A DNA stretch of 34,397 nucleotides from positions 1-34,397 of the forward strand of contig CAJBBC010000109.1 in the NCBI GenBank assembly GCA_903951185.1, read 5' to 3'. The DNA comes from an uncultured Actinomycetes bacterium (GTDB lineage Bacteria; Actinomycetota; Actinomycetes; S36-B12; UBA5976). Below, piece by piece: positions 10,161 through 18,954 of this stretch. Every line of letters starts with the position of its first letter. Position 1 is the stretch's first letter. The position numbers and the translations under genes are program-made. The notes below the pieces were generated by a model. The model saw only the letters and a program-made list of their open reading frames with translations. It was not told the origin of the DNA and did no database searches.

Positions 10161-11636
10161 TTACTTCAAACTTAAAGCTAATTTTTCAATTTCGCTAGTT
10201 AAGCCTGGTGCTTCGGTTTTTGCTAAACCGGCAACTTCACAAAGCGTAGCCCCTTCAGAAGTTTCACTAACCCGTAGCCAAGCTCGACGCCTAGGTACCA
10301 GGAGTGAAAGTGTTAACCCAAAAATCGCTAACATCGAAGCAACCAGTGCCCAGCCTTTACCGTGATCTTGAGTTATTGAAAACGAAGCCCATTCTTTATA
10401 ACCAGTGAACTCAAGCGTTCCTTGGTTTTCGGGTAATTCCCAAGTTTGTCCAGGGATCAACTCTTCAATACCTATGCGCTTCATATTTGTTGTATCTAAT
10501 TTGTACACACTTTGTGGAATGCCATTATCAAGACCAAGATCTCCAAGCCAAGCGCTTAAATAAACAGCGGGGCGATCTGCGGCCGGAAATTCAGATCGGG
10601 GGCCAGTACTAAAGTCAGCACTTAAAGTTGGTAAAAAGAAACCTTGGATCCCAAGTTGTGGCACTGTGTCTGGAATTTTAACCACACCAGTGGAAGTGAA
10701 AGCTCCATCTTGCGGCAAAAATACTGCAGCATCTTGCCAAACAATTTCGCCTGCTTCATTTTTAATTGTGAATTCTGGTGAATAACCATGCCCGACCAAA
10801 TAGACACTTGAACCTGAAACACGTAGCGGTTTATTTACTTGTAATTCAACTTTCTCTACTGGTGAATTAGGTGTACGAACAAGATCGAAATCGGCCTGGA
10901 ACATTCGCGAAGCACCATTTTGCATTCCGCCTCGTTGATATTCGGCGCTGAAATCTGTCAACTCAAAAGCAAAAGGTGAAAGTTCTTCGGGATTGAAATT
11001 ACGCCCCGGTGCAAACGTGTCATATTGCGTAACGTTATTTGCAAATCCAGCGCCTTCACGAACTATAACTGTGCCTTTGTAGCCAGTTGCACCACCAAAT
11101 CCAACTGCAACTAGAACAATAAGTAATGCTAAATGGAAAATTAGATTTCCAGTTTCCCGGGCGTAGCCTCGTTCAGCTGAAATCCAATCTGGACCAGTTC
11201 TAATCCGCCAACCAGATTTACGCCAACTTAGTTCGGCTTTAAGTAAAACGTCCTGCTTCTGGTCGGATACAACCCACTGTTGGTAAGCGGGAAGTCGGTT
11301 TAAATTCGTTGGCGCCTGTGGTGGCAAACTTCTTAACTCTTGCCAATGCACACCCACTCGAGGAATAACACAACCAGCTAGCGAAATAAACAGCAATAAG
11401 TAAATTGCGCCAAACCATGGTGAAGCAAATACATCAAACAAATACAGTCGATCCAATATTGGTCCGGCATCTGGATGGTCACGTAAGTACTGACTAACTC
11501 GAAGTGGCGAAGTACCTCGTTGGGGAAAAAGCGAACCGGGCACACTGGCTAGCGCCAATAAGAACAGCAAAATTAAAGCTGTTCGCATACTAGTTAATTG
11601 CCGCCAAACCCATCGTAAATTCGAACTTAAATTCAA
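10161..11636 (-). CDS. resB: Cytochrome c biogenesis protein ResB
   Basis: N-terminal LTSMRTALILLFLLALASVPGSLFPQ, central TM GNLIFHLALLIVLVAVGFGG, large extracytoplasmic domain; adjacent to ccsB. Confidence 0.93.
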   Translation of the reverse strand: MNLSSNLRWVWRQLTSMRTALILLFLLALASVPGSLFPQRGTSPLRVSQYLRDHPDAGPILDRLYLFDVFASPWFGAIYLLLFISLAGCVIPRVGVHWQELRSLPPQAPTNLNRLPAYQQWVVSDQKQDVLLKAELSWRKSGWRIRTGPDWISAERGYARETGNLIFHLALLIVLVAVGFGGATGYKGTVIVREGAGFANNVTQYDTFAPGRNFNPEELSPFAFELTDFSAEYQRGGMQNGASRMFQADFDLVRTPNSPVEKVELQVNKPLRVSGSSVYLVGHGYSPEFTIKNEAGEIVWQDAAVFLPQDGAFTSTGVVKIPDTVPQLGIQGFFLPTLSADFSTGPRSEFPAADRPAVYLSAWLGDLGLDNGIPQSVYKLDTTNMKRIGIEELIPGQTWELPENQGTLEFTGYKEWASFSITQDHGKGWALVASMLAIFGLTLSLLVPRRRAWLRVSETSEGATLCEVAGLAKTEAPGLTSEIEKLALSLK

Positions 11637-12430
11637 AGTAACCAGCCATCCCAGTTACTTGCCCAAACCCGAAGTGTGATTGTTAATTCATTCCAATACC
11701 CGGTTACTAATAAAAGGCCAATTGCAATTAATAGAATGCCACCAAAATGCATAATGCCTTTTGAGTGTGAGCGAAGTAGCGCCACTGCTTTGACGCCGCG
11801 TTCTAACATCAGTCCGATAAAAATAAACGGTAAACCTAAGCCGAGACTAAATGCTGCGCTAAGGATGGCTCCGCGTCCAGCGCTAGCTTCCGTTAGCGCC
11901 ATACCTTGCACAGCAGCCAGCGTTGGGCCAATACACGGTGTCCAACCAATTCCAAAAGTAATACCCATAATTAGTGCACCGGCAAGAGTCCCAGTCGGAA
12001 TTCGATGTACTCGCACTTCTCGATTAAGGGCTGGAATCAATCCTAAGAAACCTAAACCTAAAATAATTATGATCACACCACTAAGTGTTTGAATTATTTT
12101 TTGTTGCTCGATAAAAAATTGCCCAGCTGCACCGAAAAGTGCGCCGAATGAAACAAACACAATTGAAAATCCGATTACAAAAAGTAGTGTTCCCCAAAAT
12201 GCGCGTGATTTAGTAATCGAAGTTCGTTTGGCATTTGCGCGCGCGCCGGCAATACCCGCTGCATACGAAAGGTAACCCGGTACAAGTGGCAAAACACAAG
12301 GAGAAAGAAATGAAATAACACCAGCAAGCATGGCAAGTGGAATAGCTAGTAAGAGTGAGCCACTACTCACAATCTCAACAACACCAGTTGGAACTACCGA
12401 CATGTTGATCCCCGAAATCGGGCTGAACAT
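11633..12430 (-). CDS. ccdA: Cytochrome c biogenesis / thiol-disulfide transmembrane protein CcdA
   Basis: GVISFLSPCVLPLVPGYLSYAAG and FGIGWTPCIGPTLAAV; 4-nt overlap with resB. Confidence 0.93.
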   Translation of the reverse strand: MFSPISGINMSVVPTGVVEIVSSGSLLLAIPLAMLAGVISFLSPCVLPLVPGYLSYAAGIAGARANAKRTSITKSRAFWGTLLFVIGFSIVFVSFGALFGAAGQFFIEQQKIIQTLSGVIIIILGLGFLGLIPALNREVRVHRIPTGTLAGALIMGITFGIGWTPCIGPTLAAVQGMALTEASAGRGAILSAAFSLGLGLPFIFIGLMLERGVKAVALLRSHSKGIMHFGGILLIAIGLLLVTGYWNELTITLRVWASNWDGWLL

Positions 12431-12432
12431 TT

Positions 12433-13017
12433 CTAGCCATCCTCTAGTACAGCGTTAATTAACAAACGCAATTGAGTCTCGGTGACTGGTCCAAGTATTC
12501 GACCAGCTACCCGCCCACTTCTATCCAACACGAGAGTTGTTGGAGTCGCAGCCGGGCCTAATTTGCCAAAAGCCAAAGTTAGTTTTCCATCTTGATCTTG
12601 GATGGATGGATAGCCAGTTTTAAAGCGCTTATTGAACGCTTGTGCAGCAGCTAGTCCGTCGCGGGTATTTAAACCAATGAATTGAACATCCTGGTTGGCA
12701 AATTCAGTTGAAAGATTCGTTAGCTCAACTGCTTCAGCCCGACATGGTCCACACCAACTTGCCCAGACATTAACGACAATTACTTTTCCTAAATAATTTG
12801 CTAAATCTAGTTGTGCGCCATCAAGTGTGATGCCACTTAGCTGGACAACCTCACCGCGCTGAGCAATATCCAAAAGTGTCATTGCCCCGTTACCAGCTAC
12901 ATAACTTGTTTGGGTATCGCCAGTGGAACTTTCGCTGGTGCCACAGCCAACTAAAAATGGAAGACAAAAAATTACAGCAAGTAACTTACGCACCTGCAAT
13001 CTTGCTCGCTTTCGCAA
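12433..13017 (-). CDS. TlpA/ResA-type thioredoxin-like lipoprotein
   Basis: Lipobox-like FCLPFLVGCG and WASWCGPCRAEAVEL. True start is probably GTG at 12993 (VRKLLAVIF...), not the TTG at 13017. Confidence 0.92.
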   Translation of the reverse strand: MRKRARLQVRKLLAVIFCLPFLVGCGTSESSTGDTQTSYVAGNGAMTLLDIAQRGEVVQLSGITLDGAQLDLANYLGKVIVVNVWASWCGPCRAEAVELTNLSTEFANQDVQFIGLNTRDGLAAAQAFNKRFKTGYPSIQDQDGKLTLAFGKLGPAATPTTLVLDRSGRVAGRILGPVTETQLRLLINAVLEDG

Positions 13018-13633
13018 TCAAGTCAGCTGAAGGTTCAGAATAAACAACAGCTGAGAGTTGATCGCCGTCAAAGACTAAAGAGGTGATTGAAGCTAAATTA
13101 CATTGGCGTTTGCGAGGATCATGTGCGAAACGACGTCCTTCAAAATCTAAGCGGCTAATCCAAATTGGAAGTTGGTGGCTTACTAAAACTGCTTCGTGAC
13201 CACGAGCAAGATCTCGGGCATCATGAACCGCTTTACGCATTCGAGCAGCCACAATTTTGTATGGCTCACCCCAGGAAGGTTTTATTGGGTTATACAAGTG
13301 CCGCCATGCTTTAGGTTGACGTAAGACGCCATCGCCAACTGAAACCCGTTGTCCTTCAAAAATATTTTCAGCTTCGATTAAATTGCCATCGATCCCGATT
13401 TGCAGTCCATGCACATTTGCAACCGGCGCTGCTGTTTGTTGAGCACGCTCTAGTGGTGAACTAACTATTGCCGCAATGTCATGTTTAGCTAAAGCTGCAC
13501 CAGCCCGCGCAGCCATCTCGTGTCCAAGTTCAGATAAAACGTAACCTGGTAAACGTCCGTATAAAACTTTGGCAGGGTTATGAACTTCCCCATGGCGAAG
13601 TAAGTGAACGGTAGTTCGCACTTCGGAAGTCAT
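12986..13633 (-). CDS. Histidine phosphatase (phosphoglycerate mutase-like) family protein
   Basis: LLRHGEVHNP and SSPLERAQQTA motifs. Confidence 0.9.
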   Translation of the reverse strand: MTSEVRTTVHLLRHGEVHNPAKVLYGRLPGYVLSELGHEMAARAGAALAKHDIAAIVSSPLERAQQTAAPVANVHGLQIGIDGNLIEAENIFEGQRVSVGDGVLRQPKAWRHLYNPIKPSWGEPYKIVAARMRKAVHDARDLARGHEAVLVSHQLPIWISRLDFEGRRFAHDPRKRQCNLASITSLVFDGDQLSAVVYSEPSADLIAKASKIAGA

Positions 13634-13635
13634 GA

Positions 13636-15303
13636 TTAAGTCGCGCGACGACGAGCTGCGGAACGTTTACGTGATGGACGCCAACCAACTGCACCAGTTT
13701 GCGCAGCCTCTTCGCGTAAACCAAAACCATGGGTAGCCAATGCATTAATTAGCGATTCAATTGATGCATCTTCTGGAAGTACATCAACACGTAGGCCGTG
13801 TTCTTGGGCAGTCTTTGCAGTAGCTGGTCCAATACAAGCAATGATGCTAGCTGGATGTGGTTTCCCCGCAATTCCAACTAGATTTCGCACAGTACTACTC
13901 GAAGTAAATACCACTGCATCAAAACCGCCACTCTTTATAGCTTCGCGAGTTTCGACTGCTGGTGGTGCTGCGCGCACGGTACGGAATGCAGTTACGTCTT
14001 CAACTTCCCAACCAAGTTCAGTTAAGCCAGCAACTAAAGTGTCGGTGGCGATATCAGCACGCGGTAAGAAAATTCGATTAATTGGATCAACTAATTGATC
14101 AAACTCTGGCCATTCATCTAATAACGCTGCCGTAGTTTGTTCGTCAACCGGAACTAAATCAGGGCGAACACCCATCGCGATTAATGCATCAACAGTTTCA
14201 GCACCGATCGCAGCAACTCGAATACCCGAAAGTGAGCGAGCATCTAAGCCATATTCTTGGAAGCGTTCACGAATGGCTCGCACTGCATTAAGGCTGGTGA
14301 ATACCACCCATTCAAATCGACCAGAGACTAAACCATGTACGGCACGTTCCATTTGTTGTGGTGTGCGCGGTGGTTCAACTGACATTGTTGGTACCTCAAA
14401 TGGAACTGCACCAAAAGTAATTAGTTGTTCGCAAATATCTGCGGCTGAATCTTTAGTTTTCGGAACTAATACTCGCCAACCGTGTAGCGGACGATTTTCA
14501 TACCAAGATGTTCGTTCGCCGGCTGTCTCACCGATAATTACTAAACCTTGACCTGCTTGCTTAGCGAGTTTCACTGCAGCGGGTAACTGTTCCAAAGTTG
14601 AATGTAGTGAACGTTGTTCTACGGTTGCACCATCACGAATAATCGAAACTGGTGTTTGCGGATCGCGACCAGCTTTAACTAAAGCTTTACTTATTTCATG
14701 TGCTCGGTCTGCCGCATTGTGTATTACTAGTGCAACTAATGAGTCAGTGTGTAGTGACCAATCGATACCTGGTGCATCAGCATCCAGAATTCGAACTTCG
14801 CGAGTGCGGCCACCGGTTAATGACATTCCGACATGAGCAGGTACAGCAGTTAGCGCAGAAACCCCAGCCGCAACTTCAAAATTAAGTTCAGCTTGCGCTA
14901 AAGCAGCTGTCTCTAAAGCTAACCGACCATCAAGTACTGGGTCGCCGGAAAGTAAGCGGACAACTTGTTGACCAATTTTGTTTGCATCACTAATCACTTT
15001 TGTACGAGCAGCAAGTGACATCGGAATGCCGTTTGCATCGATGGCGATTAGTACTTGGCCATGAGTAACTTTCTCGGCCAGAAGTACTAAATCAGGATCC
15101 ACTAAAACTACATCTGCCTGTGTCAATAATCTGTGCGCCCGCACAGTTAATAGATCAGGGTCGCCGGGGCCCGCGACTACAAATGAGACTCCAACAGCTG
15201 CAGTAGCCGGTGATGCCATTCCCATACCTACCTTGTTAGTTTCGGCAATATTTGCTTGCGCAATATTGTCTTGTTCCATATTTGGTTCGAAAACATTTGT
15301 CAT
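13636..15303 (-). CDS. Fused uroporphyrinogen-III C-methyltransferase-like / uroporphyrinogen-III synthase
   Basis: N-terminal SUMT-like VAGPGDPDLLTVRAHRLLTQADVVLVD and VRLLSGDP; C-terminal HemD-like WVVFTSLNAVRAIRERF, VAAIGAETVDAL, VVFTSSSTVRNLVG, IACIGPATAKTAQEHGL. Confidence 0.88.
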   Translation of the reverse strand: MTNVFEPNMEQDNIAQANIAETNKVGMGMASPATAAVGVSFVVAGPGDPDLLTVRAHRLLTQADVVLVDPDLVLLAEKVTHGQVLIAIDANGIPMSLAARTKVISDANKIGQQVVRLLSGDPVLDGRLALETAALAQAELNFEVAAGVSALTAVPAHVGMSLTGGRTREVRILDADAPGIDWSLHTDSLVALVIHNAADRAHEISKALVKAGRDPQTPVSIIRDGATVEQRSLHSTLEQLPAAVKLAKQAGQGLVIIGETAGERTSWYENRPLHGWRVLVPKTKDSAADICEQLITFGAVPFEVPTMSVEPPRTPQQMERAVHGLVSGRFEWVVFTSLNAVRAIRERFQEYGLDARSLSGIRVAAIGAETVDALIAMGVRPDLVPVDEQTTAALLDEWPEFDQLVDPINRIFLPRADIATDTLVAGLTELGWEVEDVTAFRTVRAAPPAVETREAIKSGGFDAVVFTSSSTVRNLVGIAGKPHPASIIACIGPATAKTAQEHGLRVDVLPEDASIESLINALATHGFGLREEAAQTGAVGWRPSRKRSAARRRAT

Positions 15304-15306
15304 ACG

Positions 15307-16011
15307 TTATCCAGCATTCGATTCAGCCATCGCAAGTTGAGACTTACGTTGTTCATGGAATGCCAAAATTTGTAATTCAGTTGCTAGATCGACCCGACGC
15401 ACATCGACACCCGCAGGTACTTCAAGCAGAACCGGCGCAAAATTAAGAATGCTGGTCACCCCATGGCGAACCAGCACATCACAAACTTCTTGAGCGGATT
15501 TTTCTGGCGTTGCAATCACACCAATTGAAACTCCGCTCGAGCGAACTATTTGCGGAAGATCAGCTATTGAACTAATTACTACATTCAAACCAGCTACCGA
15601 AACTTGTTCGCCAACGCGGTTATCGTCTGAATCGAAAAGTCCGACCACTTTGAAACCACGTGATGCGAAACCTGGGTAGCCAGCAAGAGCGTGACCAAGG
15701 TTTCCAATACCAACAATTACAACTGGCCACTGTTGAGTTAAACCTAATGCGCGAGCAATTTGATAAAGCAAGAATTCAACATCGTAACCAACGCCACGTG
15801 TGCCATAAGAACCTAAGAAAGATAAATCCTTGCGCAGCTTCGCGCTACTAACACCTGATGCATCGGCAAGCTCTTCAGAAGAAACTAAAAGGATGCCACG
15901 ACTAGCCATTGAGACGAGTGAACGGTGATACGTCGGTAAGCGATTTACGGTTGCATCGGGGATGCCACTTCGAACACCTTGTGGTGTTTTCGCAACAGGC
16001 GAGACTGACAT
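15307..16011 (-). CDS. rex: Redox-sensing transcriptional repressor Rex
   Basis: TVNRLPTYHRSLVSMASRGILLVSSEELADASGVSSAKLRKDLSFLGSYGTRGVGYDVEFL; Rossmann motif VGIGNLGHALAGY; ILNFAPVLLEVPAGVDVRRVDL. Confidence 0.96.
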   Translation of the reverse strand: MSVSPVAKTPQGVRSGIPDATVNRLPTYHRSLVSMASRGILLVSSEELADASGVSSAKLRKDLSFLGSYGTRGVGYDVEFLLYQIARALGLTQQWPVVIVGIGNLGHALAGYPGFASRGFKVVGLFDSDDNRVGEQVSVAGLNVVISSIADLPQIVRSSGVSIGVIATPEKSAQEVCDVLVRHGVTSILNFAPVLLEVPAGVDVRRVDLATELQILAFHEQRKSQLAMAESNAG

Positions 16012-16042
16012 TCAACCAACCTTTTTCGTCCTTATGGCGAAC

Positions 16043-16070
16043 AGATTAGGTGCATATCGGCCAACGTCAA
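16043..16070 (-). promoter_or_regulatory. Putative sigma-70-type promoter of rex (-35 TTGACG, 16 bp, -10 TAATCT)
   Basis: Reverse complement reads TTGACG-N16-TAATCT about 30 nt upstream of the rex ATG. Confidence 0.45.
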
Positions 16071-16222
16071 AATTGGCATATTTGCCCAACTTCGTGCTAA
16101 GCAAAACGAGATTTTTGTGTTTGTTACTGGTGTGACTAACGTGACTTAACTCTTGTTTTTACCCTTTAAATTAAGCGATATATCGACGTGCAAAATAAGT
16201 GTGCAGAATCGAAAAAATGATG

Positions 16223-16462
16223 TTAACTAACCAGCGCGCTACGTAGGCGATCTGGATTTACTCGCCATTGGTCATGGACTTTGCCATCCACCAAAGTCAC
16301 TGGGATTGACTCGAAGTACTGATCGGCTAATGCTGGGTTATCCAAAATAGATAGCTCAGTCCAGCCAATTTCTAGGTCAGCACAAACTTGGGAAATAACT
16401 AAGCGGGCATCATCGCAAAGGTGGCAGCCAGGCTTGCCAATTAGCGTCACTCGTGATTCCAA
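16223..16462 (-). CDS. Glutaredoxin-like (DUF836) family protein
   Basis: VTLIGKPGCHLCDDA and SIPVTLVDGKVHDQWRV; TTG start preceded by AAAGG. Confidence 0.85.
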   Translation of the reverse strand: MESRVTLIGKPGCHLCDDARLVISQVCADLEIGWTELSILDNPALADQYFESIPVTLVDGKVHDQWRVNPDRLRSALVS

Positions 16463-16526
16463 GAGTTAACCTTTCCGAAATGTCTTATTAAGTTTCGCAT
16501 AGCCTTGTATTACTAACCTATTTAGT

Positions 16527-17330
16527 ATGGCGAGTACTGAGCAGCCGACTCCTCAAATTGTCGCATTTTTCGACATTGATAACACGATTATGCGCGGGGC
16601 CAGTATTTTTCATCTAGCCCGCGGTCTCTTTTCCAGAAAATTTCTAACAGTTTCTGACATCACTAAATATGGAGCTGCCCAAGGAAAATTCTTACTCGCC
16701 GGTAAAGAGAATATTCAAGACATGGCAAGGATCACTGAAAATGCCTTGGCTTTTGTTGCTGGCCGAAATGTTAGTGAAGTGATGGCTTTAGCCGATGAAA
16801 TCTACGACGAGAATATGGAATCTAAAGTTTGGCCTGGGACGATTGAACTAGCCCGAGGACATCTAGCCAGCGGTCACCAAGTTTGGCTTGTCTCAGCCGC
16901 ACCAATTGAACTTGCCGATTTAATTGCGCGAAAACTTGGCTTTACAGGTGCCTTGGCCACAGTAAGTGAAGTAGTCGAAGGCACTTACACCGGAAAGTTA
17001 GTTTCAAAACCGATGCACGGCCCTGAGAAAGCTGCCGCAATAGAGCGGCTGGCGATCAGCATGGAAATAGATTTAGCAAATTGTTTTGCTTATTCCGATT
17101 CAATAAATGACATTCCACTACTTACAAAAGTCGGTAACCCGCGAGCCGTAAATCCAGATAGCCACTTGCGGAATTTTGCTAAATTAGCTAACTGGCCAAT
17201 CCATGATTACCGGCGTCAACGCATCGTTAAGCGCTACGTAATTCCAGCTGGAATTACCACATTGGCGCTGGTTGGTACTCGCGCTGGGTTAGCCATAAAT
17301 TCGAGTCGTAAAAGCGAAAACAGCAGATAA
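16527..17330 (+). CDS. HAD-superfamily subfamily IB hydrolase (SerB-like)
   Basis: FFDIDNTIMRGASIF, VWLVSAAPIELADLIA and YSDSINDIPLLTKVGNPRAVNPD. Confidence 0.92.
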   Translation: MASTEQPTPQIVAFFDIDNTIMRGASIFHLARGLFSRKFLTVSDITKYGAAQGKFLLAGKENIQDMARITENALAFVAGRNVSEVMALADEIYDENMESKVWPGTIELARGHLASGHQVWLVSAAPIELADLIARKLGFTGALATVSEVVEGTYTGKLVSKPMHGPEKAAAIERLAISMEIDLANCFAYSDSINDIPLLTKVGNPRAVNPDSHLRNFAKLANWPIHDYRRQRIVKRYVIPAGITTLALVGTRAGLAINSSRKSENSR

Positions 17331-17345
17331 AAATATCTGCTGTTT
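17318..17345 (+). terminator. Hairpin terminator at the end of the HAD-IB gene
   Basis: Perfect 12-bp inverted repeat AAACAGCAGATA-aaaa-TATCTGCTGTTT spanning the stop codon; A-rich 5' flank, so possibly bidirectional. No good U-tract on the + strand. Confidence 0.6.
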
Positions 17346-17355
17346 AAATAAATTT

Positions 17356-17379
17356 GGCTGCGGGTTTAATCCCACAGCC
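17356..17379 (-). terminator. Rho-independent-like terminator downstream of bS22
   Basis: Minus-strand RNA GGCUGUGGG-AUUAAA-CCCGCAGCC followed by AAAUUUAUUU. The one non-Watson-Crick position is G-U only on the minus strand. Confidence 0.65.
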
Positions 17380-17388
17380 TAATTTAAA

Positions 17389-17481
17389 TTACTTACGACG
17401 TTTTGAACGTGTCTTTTTTAGCATCTTGCGGTGCTTCTTCTTCGCCATACGTTTACGGCGCTTCTTGATAACGGAGCCCAC
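17389..17481 (-). CDS. bS22-type small basic ribosomal protein (AURKAIP1/COX24-like, 30 aa); absent from the ORF track
   Basis: Manual translation MGSVIKKRRKRMAKKKHRKMLKKTRSKRRK* from GTG with AAAGGG upstream; adjacent to the BldC-like gene as in other actinobacteria. Confidence 0.88.
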   Translation of the reverse strand: MGSVIKKRRKRMAKKKHRKMLKKTRSKRRK

Positions 17482-17536
17482 TTAAGACGCCCTTTCGTAT
17501 TTGCTTTAGTTCTTTAAATTATTTTTAGTTACTTAC

Positions 17537-17743
17537 TTAGCCGGCTTCAACAAATGAATCTTGAAGATAGCTATGTACTGCTTGTTCCGGTACTCGGAAT
17601 GAACGGCCAACCCGAACTGCAGGTAGTTCACCACTGTGTACTAAACGGTAGACAGTCATTTTTGAAACCCGCATTGCTGAGGCAACCTCAGCAACAGTTA
17701 GGAAACGAACTTCGCCTAATGGGCGTTCATTTGATGCAGCCAT
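17537..17743 (-). CDS. BldC/excisionase-like MerR-type helix-turn-helix protein
   Basis: FLTVAEVASAMRVSKMTVYRLVHSGELPAVRVGRSFRVPEQAVHSYL. Confidence 0.9.
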   Translation of the reverse strand: MAASNERPLGEVRFLTVAEVASAMRVSKMTVYRLVHSGELPAVRVGRSFRVPEQAVHSYLQDSFVEAG

Positions 17744-17862
17744 TTAAATCGTGACCATTCTGTGTAGTCCCACGTCCGGCTTCCCCTCCGGCGTTACTTC
17801 CACACTTGTACGTAGAAGTTCACTTTAGTGGTGAAAGTGGCTTATGTGAAAGTCGTTTCAGA

Positions 17863-17894
17863 AAGTAACTGGTTTGACGGGAACCCAGTTACTT
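17863..17894 (-). terminator. Inverted repeat downstream of proline dehydrogenase, possible terminator
   Basis: AAGTAACTGG-N12-CCAGTTACTT, perfect 10-bp arms, followed on the minus strand only by a weak T-run. Confidence 0.4.
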
Positions 17895-17910
17895 CTCTGG
17901 TTGGCAGTAA

Positions 17911-18936
17911 CTAGCTCTTGGAGGCTAGGGACTTAACAAATAGGGCTAAGTTACTTGGCTTCTCGGCCATCCGGCGCATTAAGTATCCGTACCACTCATC
18001 GCCATACGGTACATAAACCCGAACTTTATAGCCAAGTTCAACTAAGCGCTTCTGCTCTTCTGGTCTTACCCCAAGTAGCATCTGGAATTCGAAGCTGTCT
18101 TTCGCTCGGCCAGTGCGAAGGGCTAATGCCTGGCCAATTTCAATCAGCCTTGGATCATGTGTTGCCAGCATTGGATAGGCAGCTGACTCAAGTAATGTGC
18201 GCATATCTCGAACATAGGCTTTGTCGATTTCAGCGCGCTCCACAAAAGCTACTTCAGGACCCTCAGCATAAGCACCTTTACAAAGACGGATACGCGATCC
18301 TGAAAATGCATGCGCTGAGACATCATCAGATGTTCGGTGAAGTTGCGCTTGCAATACGCCACCGATACTCGGAGTTGTTTTTCGAATTTCATTAAGGATG
18401 CGAAGAGTGGAATCGATCGTGGTGTGATCTTCCATATCGAAAGTAACTGTTGTGCCTACTTCATTTGCCACTTCAACAATTTGCTTGGCATTTTCAAGAG
18501 CGATTTTTTCACCATCAGCACCTAGAGCTTGGCCGACGGCACTTAACTTAACTGAGACTTCAGCCATATGGGTTTGACCAGCAGTATGTAAGGCGCGAAG
18601 TAATTCTTTATAAGCCGCTACCGTCTGGTCGGCTTGGCTTAGATCTAAGGTGTCTTCACCCAGGCGGTCAATCGTGGTGTAAATACCTAGCTGGTGTAAC
18701 TCAGCTACTTTCTTAACTACATCTGCTGTCCCGTAGCCAGCCACGAATCGGTTTACCACCCCTTTACTTAGGGGTGAAGTTGAAACAATCTTTTCTAGTT
18801 TCTTGCTGCGTGAAGCAGACACAAGAATTTCTCGGAGCACTTTAGCTACCTGCCTAATTGTCATTGGTTGGCTAGTAATAACTTTACGCTGGGTCACTTC
18901 ACGTCGCGCACCGACCAATTGTCGTTTACGCCACAT
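17911..18936 (-). CDS. Proline dehydrogenase (monofunctional PRODH)
   Basis: TIDRLGEDTLD, VSVKLSAVGQALG, TFDMEDHTTIDSTL, GSRIRLCKGAYAEG, FEFQMLLGVR, VYVPYGDEWYGYLMRRMAEKPSN. Start may be internal (MTIRQVAK..., about 18864). Confidence 0.94.
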   Translation of the reverse strand: MWRKRQLVGARREVTQRKVITSQPMTIRQVAKVLREILVSASRSKKLEKIVSTSPLSKGVVNRFVAGYGTADVVKKVAELHQLGIYTTIDRLGEDTLDLSQADQTVAAYKELLRALHTAGQTHMAEVSVKLSAVGQALGADGEKIALENAKQIVEVANEVGTTVTFDMEDHTTIDSTLRILNEIRKTTPSIGGVLQAQLHRTSDDVSAHAFSGSRIRLCKGAYAEGPEVAFVERAEIDKAYVRDMRTLLESAAYPMLATHDPRLIEIGQALALRTGRAKDSFEFQMLLGVRPEEQKRLVELGYKVRVYVPYGDEWYGYLMRRMAEKPSNLALFVKSLASKS

Positions 18937-18954
18937 ACCTAATAGGCTCTATTC

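Noticed and set aside
11676-12092. 138-aa ORF antisense to ccdA
   Set aside because: Pro/Ile/Arg-biased shadow translation of a hydrophobic gene on the other strand.
17955-18395. 146-aa ORF antisense to proline dehydrogenase
   Set aside because: Biased composition, no motif, covered by an unambiguous gene.
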